Positions 7,708 through 16,710 of a stretch of 64,000 bases of DNA are shown in pieces. Location of the stretch: positions 2,294,001 through 2,358,000 of the forward strand of contig CP170561.1 in assembly GCA_042701975.1 (NCBI GenBank). The letters are read 5' to 3'. The notes beneath the pieces are model-generated. The model did not search any database. It had not been told where the DNA came from and worked only from the letters and a program-made list of their open reading frames with translations. Both the position numbers and the translations under genes were made by a program. Positions within the stretch are counted from its first letter, which is position 1, and every line of letters begins with the position of its first letter. This DNA is from JAFALK01 sp042701975. GTDB lineage: Bacteria; Pseudomonadota; Gammaproteobacteria; Burkholderiales; Burkholderiaceae_C.

Positions 7708-9135
7708 CTATTTGCGGCCGTAGGTGTCCTCGAAACGGACGATGTCATCTTCACCCAGGTAGGAACCGGACTGCACCTCGATGATTTCCAGCGGCACCTT
7801 GCCCGGATTGGCGAGACGGTGCGTCTGCCCCAAAGGGATGTAAGTGCTCTGATTCTCGCTCAGCAGGATGAGCTGGTCGCCATTGGTGATCTCGGCCGTG
7901 CCCGAAACCACGATCCAGTGCTCGGCGCGGTGGTGGTGCATCTGCAGGCTCAGCGATGCCCCGGGCTTGACCATGATGCGCTTGACCTGGAAGCGCTCGC
8001 CGTGGTCGATGCTGTCGTACCAGCCCCAGGGGCGGTGGACCTTGCGGTGCAGACTCTGCTCGCCGCGCTTCTCGGCGTCCAGATGAGCGACGATCTTCTT
8101 GACCTCCTGGCTGCGAGAGCGGTCGGCGACCAGCACCGCGTCGGGAGTCTCGACGATCACCAGGTCCTGAACACCCACCGCGCTGACCAGCCGGCTGGTG
8201 GCATGCACCAGCGTGTTGCTGCTGTCGCTGATGATGACGTCGCCGCGCGTGGCGTTGCCGGCCGCGTCTTTGGGCGCGACCTGCCAAACCGCTTCCCAGG
8301 CACCGAGATCGTTCCAGCCCGCTTCAAGGACGACCATCGACAAGGCAATGTCGGTCCCGGGGCAGCGTTCCATCACGGCGTAGTCCACCGATTCGGCGGG
8401 CACGGCGGCGAATTCCACCTTGCCGGGGCGGACGAAGCGATGGTCGAGTTGGCGGGCATCGAAGGCCTTGCGTGTTGCGGTCGCAATGTCGGGGCGATGG
8501 CGCTCCAAAGCCTTCATCCAGGTGCTGGCTCGCAGCACGAACATGCCGCCGTTCCAGCAATAGCCTTCGGCCACGTAACGCTGTGCCGTGGCGGCGTCAG
8601 GCTTCTCGACGAACTGGGCCACGCTGCCATCGGCATGGGCCTGGATGTAGCCATAGCCGGTCTCGGCGCGGTCCGGCTTGATGCCGAGGATGACGATGCG
8701 GCCATCGGCGGCCTGGATCACGGCGTCGCGCATCGCGGCGACGAAAGCGGACTCGTCCACGACTGTCTGGTCTGCCGGCGTGACAACGAGCACCGGATCC
8801 GTGCCATCGGCCATGGCCTGCAGCGCCGCCAGGGTCAAAGCGGGTGCCGTGTTGCGTCCCATGGGTTCGAGGACCGCGGCCAGCGGGTCTTGCCCGATTT
8901 CGCGCAACTGGTCGAGCACCATGAATCGGTGCTCTTCATTGCCCACGATGATCGGTGCGCCAACGTTCAGGCCCTTGCCAGCGAGGGCGGCCAAGCGTGA
9001 CGCCGCCTGCTGGAACAAGCTGCTGTTGCCCGACAAGATCAGGAATTGCTTGGGATAGCCGGCGCGGGACAGCGGCCAAAGCCGCGTGCCGCTCCCGCCG
9101 GCCATGATGACTGGCTGCACTGCGATATTCGTCAT
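7708..9135 (-). CDS. manC: Mannose-1-phosphate guanylyltransferase / mannose-6-phosphate isomerase
   Basis: This 475-residue enzyme matches the bifunctional ManC/CpsB type. The N-terminal nucleotidyltransferase domain opens with IMAGGSGTRLWPLSR and YPKQFL. The C-terminal type II PMI cupin carries RPWGWYDSID and the metal-binding QMHHHRAEHW. It makes GDP-mannose from mannose-1-phosphate and may supply mannose-6-phosphate. The ATG at 9135 is used because the next 36 upstream codons have no homology. It lies 17 bp after galE and 3 bp before rfbB, so a mannose or fucose/rhamnose-type residue is expected in the polymer. Confidence 0.95.
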   Translation of the reverse strand: MTNIAVQPVIMAGGSGTRLWPLSRAGYPKQFLILSGNSSLFQQAASRLAALAGKGLNVGAPIIVGNEEHRFMVLDQLREIGQDPLAAVLEPMGRNTAPALTLAALQAMADGTDPVLVVTPADQTVVDESAFVAAMRDAVIQAADGRIVILGIKPDRAETGYGYIQAHADGSVAQFVEKPDAATAQRYVAEGYCWNGGMFVLRASTWMKALERHRPDIATATRKAFDARQLDHRFVRPGKVEFAAVPAESVDYAVMERCPGTDIALSMVVLEAGWNDLGAWEAVWQVAPKDAAGNATRGDVIISDSSNTLVHATSRLVSAVGVQDLVIVETPDAVLVADRSRSQEVKKIVAHLDAEKRGEQSLHRKVHRPWGWYDSIDHGERFQVKRIMVKPGASLSLQMHHHRAEHWIVVSGTAEITNGDQLILLSENQSTYIPLGQTHRLANPGKVPLEIIEVQSGSYLGEDDIVRFEDTYGRK

Positions 9136-9152
9136 GGGAATCTTCTGGAGAA

Positions 9153-10178
9153 CTAATTGTTTTGCTGAAAGCCCGACGGATTCAGGCGCTGCCAACGCCA
9201 GGAATCCTCGCACATTCGCGCCAGGTCGAGTCGGGCCTGCCATCCCAGCAGATCGCGCGCCACGGCCGGATCGGCCCAGCAGGCCGCGACATCGCCCGGG
9301 CGGCGCTCCACGAATTCGTAAGGCACGGCACGGCCGCTGGCCTTTTCATAGGCTTGCACCAGCTCCAGCACGCTGTAGCCGCGGCCGGTGCCGAGGTTGA
9401 CGGTGAAGGAGCCCGGCTGATCCAGCAGCCGGCGCAGCGCAGCCACATGCCCTTCGGCCAGGTCCAGCACGTGGATGTAGTCGCGCACGCCGGTGCCGTC
9501 GGGGGTGGGGTAGTCGTTGCCGAAGACGGCGAGCTTGGCACGCCTGCCGACGGCCACCTGCGCCACATACGGCATGAGGTTGTTCGGCGTGCCGCGCGGG
9601 TCTTCGCCGATCTGGCCGCTTTCATGGGCGCCAACCGGGTTGAAGTAGCGAAGGCTGGCGGTCTGCCAAGCGGGATCGGATAGGCCGACGTCGGCCAGGA
9701 TGCGCTCGCCCATCAACTTGGTGGCACCGTACGGATTCACGGCCGAGGTAGGCGCGTCTTCTCGCAGCGGCAAGCTCTCCGGCGTGCCGTAGACAGTCGC
9801 GCTGCTCGAGAACACGATCCTCATGCAGCCGTGCCGACGCATGGCCTCGCACGTGCTGACGAGGCCGCCGATGTTGTTCCGGTAGTAGGCCAGCGGCTGG
9901 GCGGTGGATTCGCCCACGGCCTTGAAGGCCGCGAAGTGCACGACGGCAGCGGGCTTGTGGGCGGAGAAGACTCGCTCCATCGCCGCCGCGTCGCAGACAT
10001 CAGCCTGTTCGAACGCCGGCGTGCGGCCCGAGAGCCGCTCCAGGCGGCGCAGCACCTCGGGCGAGCTGTTGGAGAAATTGTCGACACCCACCACAGCGAA
10101 CCCTGCCGCTTCAAGCGCCAGCCAGGTATGAGAAGCGATGTACCCGGTAGCGCCGGTCAGCAGGATGGTGGGTTTCAT
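9153..10178 (-). CDS. galE: UDP-glucose 4-epimerase
   Basis: GalE interconverts UDP-glucose and UDP-galactose. The 341-residue protein has the family motifs GVDNFSNS (31-38), SSSATVYG (124-131) and Y150-x3-K154 in NPYGATK. The glycine-rich loop reads GATGYIA, with Ala in place of the third Gly. It starts 4 bp after the EpsL-like gene and belongs to the same operon, where it supplies galactosyl donor for the polysaccharide. Confidence 0.95.
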   Translation of the reverse strand: MKPTILLTGATGYIASHTWLALEAAGFAVVGVDNFSNSSPEVLRRLERLSGRTPAFEQADVCDAAAMERVFSAHKPAAVVHFAAFKAVGESTAQPLAYYRNNIGGLVSTCEAMRRHGCMRIVFSSSATVYGTPESLPLREDAPTSAVNPYGATKLMGERILADVGLSDPAWQTASLRYFNPVGAHESGQIGEDPRGTPNNLMPYVAQVAVGRRAKLAVFGNDYPTPDGTGVRDYIHVLDLAEGHVAALRRLLDQPGSFTVNLGTGRGYSVLELVQAYEKASGRAVPYEFVERRPGDVAACWADPAVARDLLGWQARLDLARMCEDSWRWQRLNPSGFQQNN

Positions 10179-10182
10179 TGCA

Positions 10183-11439
10183 TTAGTAGAACAGGATCTG
10201 CCCGCTGCACCCGATGGAGTTGGCGGTGTACGGATACAGGGCAGCCGGTCCGGTGCGCCACTGGCGGCCGGCTTGGCAGCTCATGCTGATGCCCCGCGAA
10301 TATTGCCAGCCGGCACTCAGGTTCAGGCTGTAGTCGCGGAAGTCATAGACCGTCGGGGTTGTGCCTCCCGAAGGCGTCGTGCGCAGGCTGCTGGGCGAGT
10401 ACGAGGCATTGGCGCCAAAGCTCAGCTTGCCGCTGTATTGGTAGGTGCTCGAAACGCGCAAGGTGTTGACCACCTGATCCTGGGCGTAGCTGGAGTAGCT
10501 GTAGCCCAACACGCTCAGGAACGAGGTCTGAAGGCCGGTGTCATGCACGAACTGGGTCGTGAAGGCCAGCTTGCCGGTCGGGCGCCAGATCCAGCTGACC
10601 TGCCCGGTGGTGTGCGAGGAGTCCTCGCCCGCCGAGTTCTGGTGCTTGGAATTGCCGCGGCTGAGGCGCCAGTCCAGCGTGCTGGCGCCGCTCATCACCC
10701 AGGTGCCAGTGAAATCCACGTCATGGCGCTTGAAGCTGTTGGCCGTGGTCTGCCCTGTCAGCAGGTCGCGGGTGTAGTACGGGATCTCGCCATTCGTCAG
10801 CCGGTAGTCCACGCCCAGCCGCAGCTTGTCGCTGGGGCGCCAGCTCGGGCCGATCCAGACGTCGTGCTGCGAGTAGTCGAGCGGTCGGTAGTAATCGTTG
10901 CTGTACTTGCGGCGCTGGTAGTCCGCGCCGACGTCCAGCGTCCACTCGGTGACCACGCCCTTGTGCGCCACGAAGCTGGCGTAGTTGTCGGTCACGACGT
11001 TCTTTTCGTACTGCGGCACGTAGCCGTAGCCCACATTGTTGTTGCTGAGCTGCCGCGAGCCGCCCACGGTCACGTTGCCCGAGATGTTCTCGACCGTGTA
11101 CCAGTCCAGGCCGGCCCGGCCGCTGTAGCCGATGTTGTCGAGATTGCGGTTGTGCTGGTAGCGGTTGCCGCTGATCGAGCCATCCGCAGTCAGATGCTGC
11201 CGGCCAAAGCGCTGATCCAGCCCGCCCAGTAGGCTGCCGGTGGCGACGATGTCGCTGTTCGACCGGTCAGCCTGCGACGTTCCGCTGGCAGCCCGGTAGA
11301 CGTTCGAGAGATGCGTCAGGCCTCCGGATACGCCAACGTACCAGGGTGTCGTGTTGTCTTGGGCCTGGGCCTGCGCAAACGCGGCCTGGGAGCTCAAGGC
11401 GGTCAAGATGGCGGCGAAAACGGGGGCGAACTTTTTCAC
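10183..11439 (-). CDS. Outer-membrane beta-barrel protein, EpsL-like (polysaccharide export locus)
   Basis: The GTG at 11439 gives 418 residues beginning with a clear signal peptide (KKFAPVFAAILTALSSQAAFA). The mature part is a series of amphipathic beta strands rich in Tyr, Ser and Asn (YVGVSGGLTHLSN, WYTVENISGNVTVGG and so on). It ends in an aromatic residue (GQILFY), as outer-membrane barrels do. This resembles the EpsL outer-membrane proteins of XrtB/PEP-CTERM polysaccharide loci. Placed between the wcaJ-like gene and galE, it may let polymer through the outer membrane or help anchor it. The long open frame that continues to 12915 is a shadow over the wcaJ-like gene, not part of this protein. 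Confidence 0.75.
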   Translation of the reverse strand: MKKFAPVFAAILTALSSQAAFAQAQAQDNTTPWYVGVSGGLTHLSNVYRAASGTSQADRSNSDIVATGSLLGGLDQRFGRQHLTADGSISGNRYQHNRNLDNIGYSGRAGLDWYTVENISGNVTVGGSRQLSNNNVGYGYVPQYEKNVVTDNYASFVAHKGVVTEWTLDVGADYQRRKYSNDYYRPLDYSQHDVWIGPSWRPSDKLRLGVDYRLTNGEIPYYTRDLLTGQTTANSFKRHDVDFTGTWVMSGASTLDWRLSRGNSKHQNSAGEDSSHTTGQVSWIWRPTGKLAFTTQFVHDTGLQTSFLSVLGYSYSSYAQDQVVNTLRVSSTYQYSGKLSFGANASYSPSSLRTTPSGGTTPTVYDFRDYSLNLSAGWQYSRGISMSCQAGRQWRTGPAALYPYTANSIGCSGQILFY

Positions 11440-11462
11440 TTGGGATCTCGGTACTGCTGGGG

Positions 11463-12857
11463 TCAGTAGGCATGCCGGTCGAAGACGACCAGCCGTACGG
11501 TGCGCACAATGATTTGCAAATCCAGTGCAAGGGACCAGTTGCGCAGGTACTCGAGGTCGTACTCGACCCGCGCCTTCATCTTGTCGACGGTGTCGGTCTC
11601 GCCTCGCAAGCCGTTCACCTGAGCCCAGCCGGTGATGCCCGGCTTGACCTTGTGACGCACCATGTAGGCCTTGATCAGCTTGCGGTATTCCTCGTTGTGG
11701 GCCACGGCGTGCGGGCGCGGGCCGACGATGCTCATGCGCCCCTGCAGCACGTTGACGAACTGCGGCAGCTCGTCCAGCGAGGTGCGACGAATGAACGCGC
11801 CAAACGGCGTGATCCGCGAATCGCCCTTGGTGGCCTGCTTGACCACTTGGCCGTCGTCCTGCGTACGCATCGAGCGGAACTTGTAGACGATGATTTCCTC
11901 GCCATCCAGGCCGTTGCGGCGCTGCTTGAAGATCATCGGCCCGGGTGAGCTGAGCTTCACGCCGACGGCGAGCACCAGCAGGATTGGCGAGATCAGCACC
12001 AGGATCAGGCTGGAGAGCACCACATCGCTGATGCGCTTGACGAGCTCGTTCGTGCCGGTGAAGGGCGTCTCGCAGATGCCGACGACCGGCACGCCATTGA
12101 TGTCCTGCAGCCGGCCCTGGATGATCGAGATGCCGAACACGTCCGGCACGAAGAAGAGCGAGGCCGTCGTGCCCTGGATCTGCTCCAGCAGTTGCACGAT
12201 GCGTGGCTGCGAGCCCAGGGGCAGGGTGATGTAGACCTCGCGCACGCCATGCTTGCGGATGTATTCGCTCGCCTGACTCAGGGTGCCCAGCATGTGTCCT
12301 TGCGCCTCGGCGTGCACGCGCTCGTCCTGGCGGTCGTCGAAGTAGCCGAGGAAGTCCACGCCCTTGTCCTTGCCGTCCCGCAGGGCCCGGGCCACCTTCA
12401 CCGAGAGGGCGCTGGCGCCGATGATGATGGCGCTGCGCCGCGCCTGTGGCTTCAGGGCCTGCCAGCGCAGCACTTGGCGACCGAGTTCCACCGCGGTGAT
12501 CTGAGCGATCGGCGTCAGGCCGGTCCACCACAGCAGCACATGGTCCTCGAAATAGCCCATGCTGTTGGTGGCGTAGCCGCACAGCGCCAGGATGATCAGC
12601 AGCACGATCCAGGACGAGATGACGTCGATGGCCGCACTGACGGGGTGCATGGCAAAGCGGTTTCGCCCTGGGAAAGTCAGGGCGAAGACCAGCAGGCACA
12701 GGGTCAGCGTGGAGCGCAGCACCGGCTCGCCGAACCAGGCGTTGATCGCCAGGAACGAGAGCACGATGATCCCGGGCTCCAGGAAGGCAGCGACGAGGGA
12801 CTCCACGGACTGCGGCGCGCTGTAGAACGTTCTTTTGTAGCTCCGGTCCTCGAACAT
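11463..12857 (-). CDS. Undecaprenyl-phosphate glucose phosphotransferase (WcaJ-like)
   Basis: This polyisoprenyl-phosphate hexose-1-phosphate transferase starts polysaccharide synthesis by moving Glc-1-P or Gal-1-P to undecaprenyl phosphate. The 464-residue protein has four N-terminal hydrophobic segments within about 20-125, a Rossmann-like CoA-binding domain (about 130-250), one hydrophobic helix near 280-300 and the catalytic bacterial sugar transferase domain. That domain shows VYKFRSMR, RRTSLDELPQFVNVLQGRMSIVGPRP (split here by family position only) and KPGITGWAQVNG. The start at 12857 begins MFEDRSYKR; the frame upstream to 13013 is non-homologous. It is the first gene of the minus-strand operon ending at rfbC, so it probably commits the sugar nucleotides made downstream to one polymer. 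Confidence 0.93.
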   Translation of the reverse strand: MFEDRSYKRTFYSAPQSVESLVAAFLEPGIIVLSFLAINAWFGEPVLRSTLTLCLLVFALTFPGRNRFAMHPVSAAIDVISSWIVLLIILALCGYATNSMGYFEDHVLLWWTGLTPIAQITAVELGRQVLRWQALKPQARRSAIIIGASALSVKVARALRDGKDKGVDFLGYFDDRQDERVHAEAQGHMLGTLSQASEYIRKHGVREVYITLPLGSQPRIVQLLEQIQGTTASLFFVPDVFGISIIQGRLQDINGVPVVGICETPFTGTNELVKRISDVVLSSLILVLISPILLVLAVGVKLSSPGPMIFKQRRNGLDGEEIIVYKFRSMRTQDDGQVVKQATKGDSRITPFGAFIRRTSLDELPQFVNVLQGRMSIVGPRPHAVAHNEEYRKLIKAYMVRHKVKPGITGWAQVNGLRGETDTVDKMKARVEYDLEYLRNWSLALDLQIIVRTVRLVVFDRHAY

Positions 12858-13011
12858 CGTGGGACGACCCTTTTCCTTTGCGTCTCTGTTGCGCCGGCCT
12901 TGCCGGCTTCGCCATGGGGAAAAATATTTTCTACCAACTAAATTTCCCTTCTTCCCCGGCTTCCCCCTTGGTTCGGCGTCACCACCACAGTCACTGCCTA
13001 CAATCCCGGCC
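12858..13011. promoter_or_regulatory. Divergent promoter region between the wcaJ-like gene and ubiJ
   Basis: This 154-bp gap separates oppositely oriented operons. It holds an AT-rich island at 12920-12946 with the palindrome AAAATATTTT (12921-12930), striking in such GC-rich DNA and a likely promoter or protein site for the polysaccharide operon. A -10-like TACAAT lies at 12999-13004, only 8 bp before the ubiJ ATG, so ubiJ mRNA could have almost no leader. No convincing -35 boxes were found. Confidence 0.5.
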
Positions 13012-13521
13012 ATGTTTCACGAATGGTCAACCCTCTTCGCGCCGGCAGTACAGGATCGCATGGTCCTGCTACTGAACCATGTCATCTCGCGTGAAAGCCA
13101 CGCCATGGCCCGCCTGGCACCTTTTTCCGGCCGCACCGTGGTGCTGCGCCTGGCCGGTTGGCCCAAGCTGCTGCCCGCTGCGCCCGACCTGAACCTGGCC
13201 GTCACCCCCGCCGGCCTCTGGGAGCGATTGGACGCCTCGCCCGGGGAAGCCTTGTTGATCGAAGTCGATGCCTCGAATCCCGCCGCGCTCGCGCTCGGCG
13301 CGATCTCGGGCGAAGCGCCGCGCGTCCAGCTCAGCGGCGACGCCGCCTTTGCAGGCGTCATCAACGGCCTGGTGGCCGAGCTGCGCTGGGACATCGAGGA
13401 CGACCTGGCCGCCGTGGTCGGCCCGGCCGTGGCACACCAGGTCGGCCGCGTCGGCAAGGGCATTGCCTCTGCACTGAGTCAACTTGCTCGCCAGGCCGAT
13501 GCCCTTCGGCAGCGCGCCTGA
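13012..13521 (+). CDS. ubiJ: Ubiquinone biosynthesis accessory factor UbiJ (SCP2 domain)
   Basis: The 169-residue protein starts MFHEWSTLF and has the SCP2-like lipid-binding fold pattern, with LLIEVDASNPAA and the C-terminal GDAAFAGVINGLVAELRW region typical of UbiJ. UbiJ binds ubiquinone intermediates and helps organise the Ubi hydroxylase complex. It is followed after 12 bp by ubiB, the usual betaproteobacterial order. An in-frame upstream extension to 12859 is non-homologous and would cross the AT-rich promoter region, so I reject it. Confidence 0.88.
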   Translation: MFHEWSTLFAPAVQDRMVLLLNHVISRESHAMARLAPFSGRTVVLRLAGWPKLLPAAPDLNLAVTPAGLWERLDASPGEALLIEVDASNPAALALGAISGEAPRVQLSGDAAFAGVINGLVAELRWDIEDDLAAVVGPAVAHQVGRVGKGIASALSQLARQADALRQRA

Positions 13522-13533
13522 TTCCGCGCCGGC

Positions 13534-15087
13534 ATGCGATTCCTTGCCCGGCTGATCAAGATCGTCTGGACGATCCTGCGCTTTGGTCTTGACGACCTGG
13601 CCCTGTCCGGCCTGCGCCGCACGCGTTTTCGCCTGCTTCGGCGTGTCATGTCGGTCGGCCGCAGCTGGGACGAGCCGCGCGGCGTGCGCCTGCGCCTGGC
13701 GCTCGAGCACCTCGGCCCGATCTTCGTCAAGTTCGGTCAGGTGCTGTCCACCCGGCGCGACCTGATCCCGCACGACATCGTCGAGGAGCTCGCCAAGCTG
13801 CAGGATCGCGTGCCACCGTTCCCGGCGGCGCAGTCGCGCGCGCTGGTGGAAAAGGCCTTTGATCAGCGCATCGAAGACCTGTTCGCCAGCTTCGATGCCG
13901 AACCCGTCGCCAGCGCTTCCATTGCCCAGGTCCACTTCGCCACGCTGAAGGACGGCCGAGAAGTCGCCGTCAAGGTGCTGCGCCCGGGCATGCTCAACGT
14001 CATCGACGACGACCTGGCCCTGCTGCGCACCCTGGCCGCCTGGATCGAGCGCCTGTCGTCCGACGGCCGGCGCCTGAAGCCGCGCGAAGTCGTGGCCGAG
14101 TTCGACACCTACCTGCACGACGAGCTGGATCTGGTGCGCGAGGCCGCCAACGCCGCCCAGCTGCGCCGCAACATGGAGAGCCTCAAGCTCGTCATGGTTC
14201 CCGAGATGCACTGGGACCTGTGCCGGCCCGAGGTCATCGTGATGGAGCGCATGAAGGGCATCCCGATCTCGCAGACGGATCGTCTGGTCGAGGCCGGTGT
14301 CGACCTGAAGAAGCTCGCCCGCGACGGCGTCACCATCTTCTTCACGCAGGTCTTCCGCGACGGCTTCTTCCACGCCGACATGCACCCTGGCAACATCCAG
14401 GTCAGCCTGGAGCCCGCCACGTTTGGCCGTTATGTGGCGCTGGACTTCGGCATCATGGGCACGCTGACCGAGGTGGACAAGGACTACCTCGCCCAGAACT
14501 TCATCGCCTTCTTCCGCCGTGACTACAAGCGCGTGGCCGAGCTGCACATCGAGTCCGGCTGGGTGCCACCCGCCACCCGCGTCAACGACCTGGAAAGCGC
14601 GGTCCGTACGGTCTGCGAGCCGCAATTCGAAAAGCCACTCAAGGACATCTCGCTGGGCCAGGTGCTGATGCGCCTGTTCCAGATCTCGCGCCGCTTCAAC
14701 GTCGAGATCCAGCCCCAGCTCGTGCTCCTGCAGAAGACCCTGCTCAACATCGAAGGTCTGGGTCGCCAGCTCGACCCGGATCTGGACCTGTGGAACACCG
14801 CGCAGCCCTTCCTGGAGCGCTGGATGGATGAGCAGATCGGCTGGCGCGCCCTGTGGCGCCAGCTCAAGAACGAGGCACCGCGCTACGCCCAGCTGATTCC
14901 TGAGCTGCCGCGCCTGTTGCACGACGCCCTGGAGCGCCAGGCGACCCGACCCGGCCAGCAAGACCAGTTCGTGCGCCTCATCGAGGAGCAGCGGCGCACC
15001 AACCGGATGCTCGCAGCACTTCTTTGCGCAGCCCTCGGGTTTGCCATCGGTGCGCTGGCCGTGCTGGCACGCCAGGCTTGGGGATAA
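13534..15087 (+). CDS. ubiB: Ubiquinone biosynthesis regulatory protein kinase UbiB
   Basis: UbiB is an atypical ADCK/ABC1-family kinase-like ATPase needed for ubiquinone synthesis at the inner membrane. The 517-residue protein has the family's KxGQ motif (VKFGQ, Lys66-Gln69), the Ala-rich ASASIAQVH loop replacing a P-loop, the catalytic FHADMHPGNI and the metal-binding LDFGIMG. A C-terminal hydrophobic anchor spans about 490-515. It lies 12 bp behind ubiJ and the two are surely one operon. Confidence 0.97.
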   Translation: MRFLARLIKIVWTILRFGLDDLALSGLRRTRFRLLRRVMSVGRSWDEPRGVRLRLALEHLGPIFVKFGQVLSTRRDLIPHDIVEELAKLQDRVPPFPAAQSRALVEKAFDQRIEDLFASFDAEPVASASIAQVHFATLKDGREVAVKVLRPGMLNVIDDDLALLRTLAAWIERLSSDGRRLKPREVVAEFDTYLHDELDLVREAANAAQLRRNMESLKLVMVPEMHWDLCRPEVIVMERMKGIPISQTDRLVEAGVDLKKLARDGVTIFFTQVFRDGFFHADMHPGNIQVSLEPATFGRYVALDFGIMGTLTEVDKDYLAQNFIAFFRRDYKRVAELHIESGWVPPATRVNDLESAVRTVCEPQFEKPLKDISLGQVLMRLFQISRRFNVEIQPQLVLLQKTLLNIEGLGRQLDPDLDLWNTAQPFLERWMDEQIGWRALWRQLKNEAPRYAQLIPELPRLLHDALERQATRPGQQDQFVRLIEEQRRTNRMLAALLCAALGFAIGALAVLARQAWG

Positions 15088-15151
15088 TTCGGCGCCGATT
15101 ATTTGCATCCCGGCCACGTCGATGGCCTGACTCTTGCTGCCCTCCCAGACC

Positions 15152-16630
15152 ATGAACATCACGCTGATCGTCTTCGTCGTGCTCTACCTCGTCGGCACCC
15201 TGGCCATTGGCGCCTGGGCCGGCACGCGGATCAAGAACACGAGCGACTTCGCCATCGCCGGCCGTTCGCTGCCGCTGATCATGGTGGTGACGACGACCTT
15301 CGCCACCTGGTTCGGCGCCGAGACGGTCATGGGCATGCCCACCAAGTTCGTCAGCTCGGGCCTGGGCGCCATCGTCGAAGACCCGTTCGGCGCCGGCACC
15401 TGCCTGATCCTCGTCGGCCTGTTCTTCGCCATCAAGCTCTACCGCCAGAACCTGCTGACCATCGGCGATTTCTACCGCCAGCGCTTCGGCAAGGGCGTGG
15501 AGATCTTCTGCTCGGCCGCCATCATCCTCAGCTACCTCGGCTGGGTGGCTGCCCAGATCACGGCCCTGGGCCTGGTGTTCTCGGTGCTGACCGGCGGCGC
15601 CATGAGCGAGACGGCCGGCATGATCGTCGGCACGCTGGCCGTGCTGGTCTATGTCGTGATCGGCGGCTTCCTGGCCGTGGCCTGGACCGACTTCATCCAG
15701 ATGATCGTGCTGGTGGTCGGCCTGACCGTGATCGCCTTCTTCGCTGCCGACCTGGCCGGCGGCGCCGACAAGGTCATTGACCTCGCCAAGAGCAAGGACC
15801 TCTTCAAGTTCTGGCCTGAACCCAAGTTCACCGACGTCGTGATGTTCATTGGCGCCGGCCTGACCATGATGCTGGGATCGATCCCGCAGCAGGACGTGTT
15901 CCAGCGCGTGATGTCCGCCAAGGACGAGAAGACCGCCCGCAACGGCGCCGTCATCGGTGGGGTGAGCTACATCCTGTTCGCGGCCGTGCCCATGTTCATC
16001 GTCACCGCCGCCATCGTCGTGATGGGCCAGCAGGCCGCCGATCTGGCCGGTGGCGAGGAGTATCAAAAGCTGCTGCCGCTGTTCGTGCTGACCAAGATGC
16101 CGTTGCTGATGCAGATTCTGTTCTTCGGCGCGTTGCTCTCGGCCATCAAGAGCACGTCTTCGGCCACGCTGCTGGCGCCTTCGACGAGCTTTGTCGAGAA
16201 CATCCTCAAGAACATCCGCCCCGGCATGCGCGACCGTCAGCAGCTGCTGGCCATGCGCCTGACCATCATCGCGTTCGCTGGCCTGGTGCTGGCCTACGCC
16301 ATCGCCATGAAGGGCACGTCGATCTACGAGCTGGTCTCGGCTGCCTACCAGGTGACGCTGGTCGGTGCCTTCGTGCCCCTGGTCTTTGGCATCTACTGGC
16401 AGCGCGCCACTACGCAGGGCGCGATCTTCTCGCTGGTGGCCGGCATTGGCGTCTGGGTCGTGATGTTGCCCCAGGTCAGCAACCTGGCTGCGGGCTTCCC
16501 GGGCCAGCTGGCCGGCCTGATCGCGGCGTTGGTCGCCATGGTGGTCGGCAGCCTGATGCCGCAGGTGCTGAAGGACCGCAAGGACCACAAGCGCCACGTC
16601 ACGGGCCTTCCGGACGAAGCCGCGGCCTGA
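15152..16630 (+). CDS. Sodium:solute symporter family protein
   Basis: The 492-residue integral membrane protein has about 13 hydrophobic segments and the SSS-family N-terminus (YLVGTLAIGAWAGTRIKNTSDFAIAGR, given here only by its position 12-38). FATWFGAETVMGMP follows in TM2, and GSIPQQDVFQRVMSAKDEKTA matches the loop signature of the family. It imports an unknown organic solute with Na+. The ATG at 15152 is preferred over an in-frame TTG at 15134. The hydrophobic sequence has no soluble sensor domain, so it is a transporter only. The gene stands between ubiB and the FmdB gene, and the context does not reveal the substrate. Confidence 0.9.
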   Translation: MNITLIVFVVLYLVGTLAIGAWAGTRIKNTSDFAIAGRSLPLIMVVTTTFATWFGAETVMGMPTKFVSSGLGAIVEDPFGAGTCLILVGLFFAIKLYRQNLLTIGDFYRQRFGKGVEIFCSAAIILSYLGWVAAQITALGLVFSVLTGGAMSETAGMIVGTLAVLVYVVIGGFLAVAWTDFIQMIVLVVGLTVIAFFAADLAGGADKVIDLAKSKDLFKFWPEPKFTDVVMFIGAGLTMMLGSIPQQDVFQRVMSAKDEKTARNGAVIGGVSYILFAAVPMFIVTAAIVVMGQQAADLAGGEEYQKLLPLFVLTKMPLLMQILFFGALLSAIKSTSSATLLAPSTSFVENILKNIRPGMRDRQQLLAMRLTIIAFAGLVLAYAIAMKGTSIYELVSAAYQVTLVGAFVPLVFGIYWQRATTQGAIFSLVAGIGVWVVMLPQVSNLAAGFPGQLAGLIAALVAMVVGSLMPQVLKDRKDHKRHVTGLPDEAAA

Positions 16631-16669
16631 TTCCAGGCACCGCCCAAGGGCTTCCCCGGGGGCGCCGGC

Positions 16670-16675
16670 TATAAT
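16670..16675 (+). promoter_or_regulatory. Probable -10 box (TATAAT) of the fmdB-like operon
   Basis: A consensus TATAAT sits 35 bp upstream of the zinc-ribbon gene start at 16711, just after the symporter stop at 16630. No good -35 was found at the expected spacing, so strength is uncertain. Confidence 0.5.
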
Positions 16676-16710
16676 TTCGCCTTTTTCGTCAACAGCTTAG
16701 ACCGAAAGCC

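Noticed and set aside
6583..9000. 805-residue open frame on the plus strand over rfbB and manC
   Set aside because: It is antisense to strongly conserved genes and has no recognisable motif or ribosome site.
10183..12915. 910-residue open frame joining the EpsL-like gene to sequence over the wcaJ-like gene
   Set aside because: Only the part from GTG 11439 begins with a signal peptide. The upstream half is out of frame with the real glycosyltransferase gene.
13069..15162. 697-residue minus-strand open frame over ubiJ and ubiB
   Set aside because: Antisense shadow; the plus-strand genes carry all conserved motifs.
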